A stretch of DNA of 64,000 bases, from positions 23,317 through 87,316 of the forward strand of contig DF237194.1 of assembly GCA_000708835.1 (NCBI GenBank), given 5' to 3'. The number at the start of each line of letters is the position of its first letter. Position 1 is the stretch's first letter. The notes under the pieces were generated by a model. It was not told the DNA's origin. It ran no database searches and worked only from the letters and a program-made list of their open reading frames with translations. Made by a program: the position numbers and the translations under genes. Source of the stretch: Klebsormidium nitens. Taxonomy: Eukaryota; Streptophyta; Klebsormidiophyceae; Klebsormidiales; Klebsormidiaceae. Positions 48,501 to 59,272 of this stretch are shown piece after piece.

Positions 48501-49211
48501 GCCACGTCGCTGATGACGTCACAGGAGCACGAGCGGCTGAAGGGGATCGCGACGCTCGCGCTTGCGGGGCGTGCCGAAACGACCCGCCACGCGGCTCTGC
48601 CGGCCGCTGGGGCAGCTCTTGCAGACGAGGGTTCAGGCTTCGACCGGTATCCTGAGCGGCAGACGAGCAACATGTGGTCGTTCAGCGGGGCCCCGTTTCT
48701 TAGCTCGGCAATGTGTACGGAGCTGTTTCAGTTTGCGGACCCGGCCGTCGTAAACGGGGGCTCGGGTCGGGAAGCACGCGCAGCTGCGGAGGAGGCCGCG
48801 CTAGCGGTCGCTCGGGAGCAGTCGTTGGAAGGAGCGGAGGCGAAAGAGGGGGTGCAGAAACAGAATCAGACGGCGAGTCTACGGGGAATGGGTCGGAAGT
48901 GGAAGCCCAAGAACCCGGATGCGGTCCCCATGCCGCCGGTCAACGGCACCCGCAGCCAGTTTGATGCGAAGGCCGAGTTCGAGGACGAGAAGCAGCCGGA
49001 GCGTTGCGAGGAAGGTGCCTTTGGCTGCAAGAACGCGTCGAGCAGCGTAGTCGTGTCTGTGATGGTTCCTCAGGTAGGGTGGGAGAGGTCGACGTTTGAG
49101 CCCAAGAAGGGCGCGTCCACGAGCAAGGGCCTAGGACAGATCTTTGTTGTTGTGCTGATTAACAGTGCGAAATACGTGACCTACTCGTGTTCGGTTCCCT
49201 CTGTAGCATAG
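45568..49211 (+). CDS. ER-membrane-tethered bZIP transcription factor (bZIP17/bZIP28 type)
   Basis: Three exons, 45568-46242, 46985-47286, 47828-49211, give 786 residues. An acidic N-terminus leads to the basic region RLMRNRESAQLSRQRKK (N-x7-R pattern) at about 208-225, a leucine-zipper-like helix in exon 2 (SRIRSLSTTVSELNTTIAHL), and Pro-rich sequence. A membrane segment follows at about 369-388 (GISAMALFCFAMVIAPASW), with basic residues before it. The lumenal part ends with two blocks seen in bZIP17/28: MWSFSGAPFLSSAMCTELFQ and FVVVLINSAKYVTYSCSVP. In Arabidopsis these factors sit in the ER and are cut by Golgi S1P/S2P under stress to release the bZIP part. I see no RRIL-type S1P site; GRVLMSL (about residue 416) is a candidate. 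Several N-x-S/T sites are present. Confidence 0.92.
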
Positions 49212-50266
49212 AGAGTGTTAAACTACATCAGTTGATGTTTGTTCGTAGGACAACAAGAAATTTGAGATGAACTTATGTACTTTATGAGAGGACTACGGTT
49301 GGTTTGTTTCTGGACTGTCGGAGAGGTTAATTGCGGGCGTGATAACACATCTCAAACGGATGAGTTTAGTTTCTAGTCCAATTATATAGGATCGACAACG
49401 CATTGACATGCATGAGCGGCTCAGGGCTTGAGGATATTGAAACTCACCGAGTCCAATACTGCTATGATCGCACAATTACACCATGCTAGTTCATCAGTGT
49501 CAGCAGCCTGCTGCAAGCCTGGCCCGGCCGCGGGCTTCATTATGGTACTAACATATTATAAGCCGCGGGGCCTGCATGCAGCCATGGATGTTTGATAGCT
49601 AGCGAGCTATATGTGCCGTCAGCAATTGAATAGTACGGTATGTAAGAATATTGATCACCGCGTACGTTCCGTGGCGGCCCTCTACATATATATGTACGAT
49701 GCTTATGAACGTCGAGGCGTTTCAGCTTGTCGCATGCATGTACCAGTATAAATGCTCTCCATGATGCACTCTGCATGGAACCAACGGCAAATAATCGTCA
49801 CGCAAAGTGATTATGTACGTAACGTTTTTGGCAGTGGCGCGGACTCATGCGGTACGACTGCGGCAGCCCAGCTGGCGCTGCGGTAATCGGCGGGAGCGGG
49901 CGGGCGGCCGTCATGCGGCTTTGGACACAACCGGACACAAGTTAAGTTGTGCTACCAAATACACCTCTGTATATAGTACATGTTCAGCAATAATGCGGAC
50001 AGCCCGTCATGATGTCACGGGCCGCGTCACTTGGGGCCAATCGTGTGTAGATGGCAGCTAGTATCATGCAGATACGGAAGCACACCGAGCTTGATGAGAA
50101 CATTTAGGACCATCACATGAATGCACTCGTGTTAGTATGATTGGATTAGACTGCCATCCCTTAAATCCAGTACCTAGTTTAGTACGCACTGAGGGCTAGA
50201 TTTGAGGTAGCCAGTCCAATTCGAGGTGAAAATTGTCATGGGTCCTAGGAGAAAAGTCTTGGTTGC
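49212..50266. other. Intergenic, no gene recognised
   Basis: The region downstream of the bZIP gene is AT-richer, with short palindromic stretches (for example agctagcgagctat near 49609). No supported coding sequence. Confidence 0.4.
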
Positions 50267-50269
50267 CTA

Positions 50270-51753
50270 TGCTTCTCCTTCTGTACCACTGACTATTGCT
50301 TCGATCAGCTTGGCTGCTAATCCGCCAACGAGATCGTTGCATGCTCGTTTACTGATCTGTGTTTGATTGGACTTGCGTCCTGATTCCCATGGATCGTTTT
50401 TCGAAGGACCTGCAAACAGGAACTCGTCTTTCAGTACTCTCATGTCCATCACATGTGTCATCTGCGGACCGTGTCGATCTCAACTTCTCTCCTACGGGCA
50501 CGACAAGGTCGTCCGGCTTCCGGTCAAGCTAAATCTCGTGCAAGCCGCACACCACATGTTGAAGCTAATCATCACGATGACATTTCAAACGGTCCACAGC
50601 AAATCTGCAAGCTTTGTCTTTGAAAAAATACCAACGCTTTAGGCTCGCCCCTTGGCTGCAAGCTTGCCTGCATTCTTTTAAAACTGCCTTTACTCTAGCA
50701 GGTACCCACAGGTGACTACTCGCCTTTCAATCTGCGCGCACAGTAATTTTCAGTTCCTAGATTTCATCCTCGAAACCCACGTTCTCACACCAGCTTTCTA
50801 CTAACTGTCCAGCCGACCGCTGCGATTCAGACCTTTGCCGCGTCACGGGTCTTGAATCTTTCATTCTGCGAATCTGATGCAAGCCTGATGCAAGAGAACC
50901 AATACTATGACATGCACATTCTGGGAGGACGATTTGCCTCACAACGTTGCAGTCTGACCCACCTGAAAGAGAAGCAGGTTCGGACGCCGGCACTGATCGG
51001 TATGCGCCAACCTTGTTCACTCCGATGACGATTGTACGACGGTAATGCACATATGCCACACTGACTCGCAGCCTTAATGGCGAGTGAAACGGGGCTACGT
51101 CATGCTTAAACTCTGCAATAAGGCCCTTTCGCAAAGAACAACAATGGCATCAAGGTACTCCCTTGCACGATCTGCGGAGGGAATCCGCATGCAAGCGGTT
51201 TCTTTGATCATTGCCACGTCTACCACTCCTCGTCAGAACTGCTCCGCTGGGTCCTTAAAGTTCGGGTTTTTCGTCTGACCCGGGGCGAAATAATTTCTGG
51301 AGGATCAGCGTGGTTGGAACAACCGCTAAGTTAGCAGAGAGAATGGCCGGCCCAGGGTAACAAAAGCGTCAGTTTTGAGTAGTAAGCGACAGTCTCCATT
51401 GTCAGGGAAGCCACGGTGTGAGAAACGCTCTCAAATCATACCTACGCGGTAAGGATCATCGTCGCTTTGAGAAGCTCTCGGCGTGCAAAAGCATCGATGA
51501 AAAGACACAAGTGTGAATCTCTTCCGTGCAGAAGAAAGAGGGGGCAGGGCAAGAAACCGCTATAAAAAAAATCAGCACCTGATCTGCGTTCTGATACCGA
51601 AGCTGGATAGAAGGAGGGTACCTGAAAGTTAACCAGTAGGCGATTGGGCTCCACAAGCATGACCAAGACCCACCAGACGCTAGCTACGACTTCAAATGCT
51701 GATAGCAACAGGATCACGCGGGCGTTTTTTGGAAAAGTAGCAAAAGTTGACAT
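50270..51753 (-). CDS. Possible multi-exon gene, unidentified, with an N-terminal membrane segment
   Basis: The first exon would run from ATG 51753 to a clear donor (TTTCAG|GTACCC) at 51622 and encode VILLLSAFEVVASVWWVLVM, a hydrophobic segment, then EPNRLLVNFQ. A last exon, after ctgtttgcag near 50410, reads NDPWESGRKSNQTQIS, KRACNDLVGGLAAKLIEAIV and SGTEGEA before the stop. Between them are open stretches with plausible acceptors (for example ctccgcag near 51187, followed by a frame reading RAREYLDAIVVLCERALLQ), but I could not close a single reading frame. The grouping of these pieces into one gene is a guess. Confidence 0.25.
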
Positions 51754-52359
51754 GCTTTGAGCACGCCAGTACTACGTGACTTTGTCATCATTGCCACTTT
51801 CAAACTTCGCCTTTTTCATCTCAGCACGGACTGAACTTTTCATCTTCTAGCATGCGAAGTGCAGCAATTCTTTGGAACGAGCCTCGTGGACTTTTGCACG
51901 GAGGTTACAATGCTCTGCTTCAAAACTTTGCTTGTACCAAACGAAGGCTTTCAGTTGGAGGCAAGCCGAGAGTAGGTAAGATCAGCACTGAAGCCATCAA
52001 GATCTGGAAGACACAACCGTATCACTCTAAAAACGCGTCTAGTAAAGGTTCCTGAAATGTAGAGCCCATGCGAAGCTTGTCCAGAAAAGTCGAAGAAGAC
52101 TCTAAGCATCAAACTATACTGTACTACCTGCTTCGGTTCAGTCGAAACTACTTTCTGTCAGCGTCTCATTATCAACAGCATCGATGTGAATATGAACTCT
52201 GACCGAGTATGTTCACAGTTGCGGTACCAGCTCAGAATAGATTGCTGTTGGGGGTGCTTGCCGTGAAAGCGCGACATGAGCCCTACTAATCATCGCCGGC
52301 CCGCCGAAGGCCCTAAATCAATATCCTTTTCATGAGTAGCGCAAAATTCACTTTTCCCG
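51754..52359. other. Intergenic, no gene recognised
   Basis: No coding or repeat signal that I can support. Confidence 0.4.
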
Positions 52360-55300
52360 TCAGCTTTTTGACGTTCGGCGTTTCGAGAGGTGGACAATGC
52401 CTATGAGCACGTGGTTGGGATTTAGTATTTCTGGCACGATATCAATATAATCCTGGCCTTGACAGTCCAGGAAAACGGTTCTCGCAAGCGCCCATTTTAA
52501 GACATGATCCGACAGTCGTAAACCATCTTGAAAGCGGCGCCGGGGGCGTTGCCTGTGCCCGCTAGGGGGCTTCACCAAACTGGAAATGTTGACGGTTGAT
52601 GTGCTCAAAGAAGTGCCGATCGAATCAGTCCCCGCCCTGAATACAGAGTTGAAGTACGTTATGGAATGCTACAGTGAAGGCAAGAGTGGAGGGGCGGGTT
52701 AATTGGAGCGGCGCACGTAGACTTTCTTGAATGCTTTGAAGGCGGCTCCAGAGGTAAAGCGACCATCGAGTGTCTTTGTGATGCTGGACAGCATCAGGGG
52801 GTACCCACTTATCCTCGCCATCAACCCAACGCTAACATGATTCAGAAACAGAACGAGTGGAAGTCCTTGAATTCCGAGGAGCTTCGAGAAAAGGACAAAG
52901 TAGAACTGAGAATGTGGAAATTCCATTAAAACAGAGGCGAAAGCGGGGTCAAGAGCTGAGAATCGAGGTGCCGCCGACTTTCAAAACCTGGTCAGGCAAG
53001 CGGAGCTGCTCGCTGCAGAATTGAGAGCCCCGACGACCGCAAAAGCGCCGTCCCAAGGACTGCTGCAGCGCTTCCGGCCGGTAAGGATGCAGCCCACTTG
53101 AATGTTTGGCGTGTGTTGGCCCGGAACGTGCAGAATCTGTGAATGCATTACTGGTTGGATGTAAGTGTCTTGGAAGAGGATTTTCGAACGGCTTATGTGG
53201 GGCATCTTAAAAGAGCGCCATGTTAAGAAGAACTCGAAGCGCCGGATGGATTCATAAGGCTTCATGAAGTTTCAGGCGACGCAGCTTTTGCTCTGCACCT
53301 CTCTCCTTGAAACCAGATTGTACAGGCAAAGTAATCCGGGTGCAAATTTTGGGCCGCGCATCCTTATGTGTGGACTCTAGGGCAACTATCAAACCTGCAG
53401 ATGGACTGCAACAAGTGTTTGCGAAAAGCATGACGCATTGCTTGATCCTCACGGGAGTTCTCTTTCTGGGTTCGGAGGGATCCGCCCGTGAATGGAATAA
53501 ATGAGTGTGGCAGAGACTGCCAAACCAAACGCGTCATGACAGTCGAAGACGAATTCTCTAACACATGAGTAAGTTATCGTAAAATCTTAAGGGTGAAAAT
53601 ATAGCAAACGAGGAAAGGAAATAAAGCATCAACTACGGAAGTGTGGAACAATGTCAGCTTGTTGGCATCAGAACCCGCTTGATATGCCTCCTGGGCCCGG
53701 ATTCGAGTCAGCACCCACGTCGCTCAGTTCGCGTTCTATCATAGCCACAGAAATACTAATCCCCTTTCGCAGCGGGAAATCAAACGGATTGAGCGTTCCG
53801 CCGGATACGCGGGCCCCTTGGACAAAGTGGAGGCGACTCCAGTCAAAGTCCCGTTGCGAATTTGAACAAGCTTCATTGACTGTCCAAAAAGTGTCCGGTT
53901 CAATGAACGGAAGTATGCAAAGCGGGGAGATCCAGTACCTGCCGTGACCCTGCCAGGTTCTTCGGACTCGACACTGGATAGAGCCACATTGAATTCCCAC
54001 TGGGATAACAAAGAGACAGGCTATGATCAAGTGAAAGCGGCATGCTCTGAAGGTCCTGACACTGTCACAAGTCATGACCAACGGCTGCTTCACATCTGAT
54101 GAGCGAAGGGAAAACCTTCTCTCCGCGGAAAAGAAATCGGTGGGTGCCGTCAATTCAGGGTAGTATGTCTGCACAAATGGCTTTGACACTGTTGGAACAC
54201 GGCCTGACAATTTCTGGTATTTCGAAAATCAAATATTCATCTCCGCCAGCTTCATCGGGACCAATTCAGGTCACGTTCGAAAAAATCTATATTTATACTA
54301 TTGAGAAACGAACATCCAGAAGGTTCATCAAGCAGACTTCGCGTGTATTAATGGAGTCCACGCACATCGAAACAGAGTGATGCGTCTATTCTGCCTCGAG
54401 ATCTGCCGAGATAAGACCGCAGAAATCCCTCCCACTCACTCTGACCAGAAAATCCGCGGGTGCCAAGATAACAATCAAGCATCACGACCTTACAAATCTC
54501 AGTCGTGTACGAGAAAGATGCGGATTGTATGGCAAGCAATCAGAAACGGGTTGGATTGCAGGCTATGAATCCACCTGAAAGCGCCCAGCGAATAGTGAGG
54601 TTTATCCGGAGAGCCAAAAGGTGGATTCGTGTAGCGATCAAGGATATCCTCATGATCAGGCAGCTTTTGTGCGTGCTGACTAATTTGTCAACCCAAAAAC
54701 GCGAAGCCAGTACTTTAAAGCGGCAGAATAACTTCATTGCTCAAAGCATAATCGAGCAGCCTTTGCAGCTTCTTCCGAGCAAGCTGCCAGTTTTAGTGAA
54801 AATTTTAGGACTAACTTAGTGGGTCTGTTGTTGAGTGAAGTTAGTCAAGATCAGATGACACTAAGACTGGCAGGTTGCTCGGGAGAAGCTTGGCTCCGGG
54901 GGGTCTTCTGAGTGGGGCAAATGCAGGTTCTTATGAACATCCATGGTCTTTAGGAGCAGGATCGAAGCTCTATGCCAGATGCTGTGCGCAAACTAGATGG
55001 TCGAGAAGTTTGAGCGTGAAGCTTTGGTCGTTCGATGATGCTTGCGTTAACTGCTTCGAAACAAAATGTCAGCAAGCGCAGAAAAGGAGGGCTGCAGAAA
55101 TTAAGCCTACTAAGTTTTTTGAACGTATATACTGAAGCCGTTGCTTGGCACCAGAAAGGTTTCGTGCAAGAGCTCGGTTTCCGGAAAGCTGATGAGTGTG
55201 CGGGGAGTTCCGGAAGTGCTTGCGGGATCGTCTTACTCATCGGCAGCTGGCCAGCATCAATCGAAGAACAGCATCTGAAGTTTGATTTGGTTGCAACTTC

Positions 55301-56550
55301 AAAGTGCTCCTCCTTCCTTGCCAGCGCTGCTTTACATGTTTGGTGCCTGATTGCAGTGCTGCACGTTCGAAGCTTCTTAGCCCGGCGATAATCTGAGTTC
55401 GAGCGCAGAAGCACTGTCAGGCCACAAATTTGATTTCAAGGCAGAGCTGGGCTCTTACACGCAATTCTGAAAGACACTCTGGAAGGCGAGACGAGTGAGG
55501 GAAAACCGAAGTAATGTCATACGGAGTACTAAGAGCTGAATACAACGCCTATAAAGAGAACCCTGCAAGCGCCTCGCAGGCGCCCACTGAAGGCCTGGTT
55601 CAACTCGTCGTATCCATCCACATCTTCGATCCCAGGGGAAAAGCTTGTTTCCTTATTCCAAGGAGACGGCAGTTCAAGCAGCCCAACCTTAATTTTTGAA
55701 ACTAGTCGAGTCTAGCAAAAACGAGTGTTGATAGGAGTGCTGATCAGTGAAGGGGCGCAAGTGAGCTTTTTGATGCTTCACTTTCGGCTTCAACTTTTGA
55801 AAGGTCCCACCACTCCATGATGCTGGGCGGCATCAGGGTTGCTAGTCTATCCTCGCCAGCAAGAATACATCACATCTGTCTGGAACGTCTCCTTCTGAAT
55901 CGATCCCGAAAATGTGAACAGCATGGGAAAACACCGTGGTGTTTCGTAGCAAGAGGCTGCGCGGCACGTTCGCTGTCTCGATCATGTGCCGCCAGGCGAA
56001 GAGGGACCGGTCGCGGCGCGGCCGCGAGCCCCCATTACCGCAAAAGCTCATGATTGCTTTCAAGGACCTCGACAGCGACGTTCAGAGCCAGAACAAGCAG
56101 CCCACGTTGATTGTAAGGGCAAGTCTTTCTGGTGGGCAAAGATGACAACAGCATCAAGGACGGCACAACAAAAACTCCGTGGAAGGCAAAACCTCCGAAG
56201 ACTCAGGGGCAATATTACTTAGATCAGCAACGCTGAACTTGCGCGAAGGTTGGAAAAAGTCACGAAACTTGATTGCGGTATCCACAAGCTAGGGTCGCCC
56301 GCATGGACGGCTGGATTAAAAAAGTGTACGTACGACCAACGAGTAGCATCAGAGTGGGGGACACAAGCTAAGTGGGGGCTTTCGAGCCAACGCAGACCCC
56401 ACGTCGTCCAGTCCTTAAGAGCCGTGACATTTACTTCGTCAATGAGCCTTTTCCGTCTCATTTGCATCCGGAATTGCTCTAAGTATCGATCTTCCTGCCA
56501 GATTACGGGGAATCCTTGGCAAAATAACGGCGAGCTATCAGTCGAAGTTC
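52360..56550. repeat. Decayed repeat or gene-relic block, left
   Basis: Short broken open frames on both strands (for example reverse-strand 52926-52699, reading LMARISGYPLMLSSITKTLD) recur in diverged form elsewhere in the block and in the right block. Anchors on the plus strand are atgctggacagcatcagggg at 52781 and atgctgggcggcatcaggg near 55820. A second shared block at about 54175-54340 resembles 61265-61445 (tgttgga.., then tatatttatac and catcaagcaga.ttcg). No intact gene can be read. Confidence 0.55.
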
Positions 56551-57373
56551 TTTATGTTAACAAGCCCCGTTGAATTCCCGAAGAGCCGCCAGATGAGGCA
56601 CGGGCGAGGAGATTGGCTGGGGCGCGGCCGCGGATCGCCACAACCGCAACGGCTTCAATCTCAAGACCGCTAACAGGCTTTTCGGAGAAGAAGCAGCCCA
56701 CTTCGAGAACTAGGGCGGACCTAAGGCGAAACGAATCTTCGGAGGCAATTGGGCAAGTATGCTTCAAGCGCTTGCGGGGCAAGCATGAGGAAGTCAAAAC
56801 ATTCGACGGCTGGGGTACACCTGAGAGCGGGGCCAAGCGCTAAAGACAAGAAAAGAATTCTTTTATGGAGCCAGAGTATCTATGATTGCCTTGTAAATAT
56901 AATCCTGAGCTTTTCGAATTATGTGGATGTACGTGGATCGAGTGCCGGGCATCAGAACATTTGACGGTAGCGTGTCAGCGTGTTTGGGGCTAGCTCCTCA
57001 AGCCAAGCCCCAACCCGTTCCGGTCAGTATCATAGCCCTTACGTTGCTTTCATTATCGAGTCTGCACCAGCGCCGCGCGACGTCAGTGCACGCAAGGCGG
57101 CATTGGTCCGTGTTCGACCAATTGGGACGTCACCTCAACGGAGGCCCCAACTTGGCACAAGCTTCGTTGTCCGTCATCTCTGCCGTCACGTCAAGTCCAT
57201 TTGTCGCATCATGCTGGTATTGCTGCGCGTATTGTCCGGAGCGAATGAGGGGAAAACGGATACGCGACCGCACTGGCTCTTTCATTACTAGACAAGACCA
57301 CTCTGGGTTTGTTGCGGGCATTTCTTGTCCGACGTTTGGAGGACACATATCGTGGCCGAGAGCAGCTACAAGG

Positions 57374-59272
57374 ATGGCGTCAAGCATAACAGCAACGCCA
57401 CTAGTGTTTGGACGCGGGACAGCGGCAGTGCGCGGCATCTTGACTCCTGAACGTTGCGCTCCTGTGACTATGCCCTTTGCATTCTTCCAGAAAAGAAGTG
57501 GCAAGATGCTGACGGCACCTTCTTATTATCAGAGGTTGGGGACAAGGCTTCAGCATCTTGCAGCGCCCAGAAAGCGGATGACTGACTTGAACAGCGTTGA
57601 GAGGGCCTGTATTCGGCCGTCTCCAACTTTTCCTTCAGGCAGAATGCCGTACGTGGGCGATATTGCTTCTTTCCAAAAGCAGCCGTCACGTCTATTAAGC
57701 TGCTCAGCAGCTAGCCCGTTCCACAGATTACAGTCGGCTTTGGGTGTAGTCGCGGAGGCTCTGCCGTTGATGGGCTGGGGAAATGATGCACGAAGGTCAT
57801 TTTCTGTCGCCAGAACGAGCAACTGTTATCGGGGAAAGGCATTGAAAACAAGCTGCGCCAAAGAAGCTGGTGCAGGGAACTCCAAACAGCTGAATTCCAA
57901 CTTCAAGGCTGGAAAGAGGAAATTCAGAGATGGGGAGACGGGCCTCGGGGAAACTAGCTCAGAAGAGCCGCCCACGAATTTTTCCAGTTTCTCCCCTAGG
58001 CAACAGCCCCTTCCCGAAGTCCAGCGTCCTGAGGGGACCGTGACGGCAGCTCTTTCTGCTGTCGGGTTTCTGGCCCTTTCGTGCAAATTTCTCCCGCCTC
58101 TAAAGCCCGCGTTCTTGACCCTTTCTCAGGCCAGCGTTCTACACGTCCTACTGAATTTGTGCGCCGTTTACTTTGGAACCAAGGCGCTGCGACTGGTAGC
58201 ATTCGAACCAGGCACGACAGAGGGTGTCACACTCCTGGTTCGGAGCCCGGGGCTTCCCCCCGACTGGCACGCGCTCTTCGCCCCCACAGCAAACCGGCCC
58301 TGCTACTACAACTCGGTCACCCATAGCTTCCAGTGGGATCCCCCGGCTTCGCCCCCCCACTCCCGTGTCCCACCGGGCACTTCAACCGGTCTCTTCGGAA
58401 CGCTGGCCCTGCTCTTTAACTGCATTATTCAGCAGCTCGTGGGACTCGTGCAGCCGGTCGTGACACTCGGGCTGTACTGGAGCAGAGTCGTAACGTTCCG
58501 GTGGTGCGTGTGCGCTGTTTTCGGCGCGAACCCGCAACTACATGCGGGAGCGATTCTCTTCCTCTCCGCAGCCTTCCTTTCCCTCCCCCAACCGCTGCCG
58601 TTGTGCGTCCTACTCCTCGGTCGCTCCGGCGACTCGACGTTCCTCGGCGGCCCTTTGGCAGCCCGGTTGGAGTCATTCCTGTGCGTCGCCATCCTTGTAA
58701 GCGCTCTCCCCGGGCTGTGCGTCACTCTGATGACATTTCACCGGGCGGCCGAAGAGCGCCTGCCCAAGTGCCGCCTCCCCTGGGACTTCAAAGGCTTCCT
58801 CTACCTCCTGTTGGCCATCTGTCCTGCTCTCACTTGGTGGCTCTATCCATATGCCGTGGATGGGCCTCCTAGCCGGGTGGCGCTTCTCCCGCTTCCCTCG
58901 GGGGATCCCTTTCGAGTGCCCGTCCCCCGGTGGGAAGTCCTGAAGTTCTCCTGGAGAGCGCTTCTGTCCGCGGCGCCGATGATTCTTCCCTTGGCGCGGC
59001 TGCTCGTGGCCGCGGCCAAAGCCCAGGGGTTATCACCGGGCGCAATCTACACCCTGGTGCTCTGCTCCCGGACGGTGCAACTAAGTGCGTGCGTCTCGGG
59101 TCTCGAGTTTCTGCTCGCGAGACATACGGCGACGTACAAAGCTGCCTTGAAGCAGAAGATGAAGGACGAAGATTCCACAGTTTCAGGGGTTGAACACGAA
59201 GCTACTCGCGGGATTCGTGGACAAGGTAGTTCGGGGGCTAGCTCTTTGCAGGACGCTTGGCACTTCATATAA
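57374..59272 (+). CDS. Intronless multi-pass membrane protein with a WW-like domain
   Basis: One uninterrupted frame is open from 56921 to 59272. I place the start at ATG 57374 (MASSITATPLVFGRGTAAV), which begins a Ser/Ala/Arg-rich leader like an organelle transit peptide and gives 632 residues; the upstream ATG at 56921 would give 783. After a Lys/Glu-rich stretch, hydrophobic segments begin (VTAALSAVGFLALS; VLHVLLNLCAVYFG). A WW-like domain follows at about residues 295-325: LPPDWHALFAPTANRPCYYN then THSFQWDPP, with two Trp 23 positions apart, the Tyr pair and the closing Pro. About six more hydrophobic segments follow, such as FLYLLLAICPALTWWLYPYA. WW domains bind Pro-rich peptides; here it would sit in a loop between membrane segments. 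I do not recognise the whole architecture. Confidence 0.65.
   Translation: MASSITATPLVFGRGTAAVRGILTPERCAPVTMPFAFFQKRSGKMLTAPSYYQRLGTRLQHLAAPRKRMTDLNSVERACIRPSPTFPSGRMPYVGDIASFQKQPSRLLSCSAASPFHRLQSALGVVAEALPLMGWGNDARRSFSVARTSNCYRGKALKTSCAKEAGAGNSKQLNSNFKAGKRKFRDGETGLGETSSEEPPTNFSSFSPRQQPLPEVQRPEGTVTAALSAVGFLALSCKFLPPLKPAFLTLSQASVLHVLLNLCAVYFGTKALRLVAFEPGTTEGVTLLVRSPGLPPDWHALFAPTANRPCYYNSVTHSFQWDPPASPPHSRVPPGTSTGLFGTLALLFNCIIQQLVGLVQPVVTLGLYWSRVVTFRWCVCAVFGANPQLHAGAILFLSAAFLSLPQPLPLCVLLLGRSGDSTFLGGPLAARLESFLCVAILVSALPGLCVTLMTFHRAAEERLPKCRLPWDFKGFLYLLLAICPALTWWLYPYAVDGPPSRVALLPLPSGDPFRVPVPRWEVLKFSWRALLSAAPMILPLARLLVAAAKAQGLSPGAIYTLVLCSRTVQLSACVSGLEFLLARHTATYKAALKQKMKDEDSTVSGVEHEATRGIRGQGSSGASSLQDAWHFI

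Noticed and set aside
47813-48673. 286-codon reverse-strand open frame
   Set aside because: It is antisense to bZIP exon 3 and follows from that exon's GC-rich codons. It has no domain and the sense frame has clear family matches.
52360-56550. Individual open frames of 60-180 codons as genes
   Set aside because: They are short, lack splice-compatible partners and belong to repeated decayed sequence.
56921-57373. N-terminal 151 codons upstream of ATG 57374 as part of the WW protein
   Set aside because: Composition here resembles the surrounding noncoding DNA and the leader at 57374 looks like a natural start; the longer form cannot be excluded.
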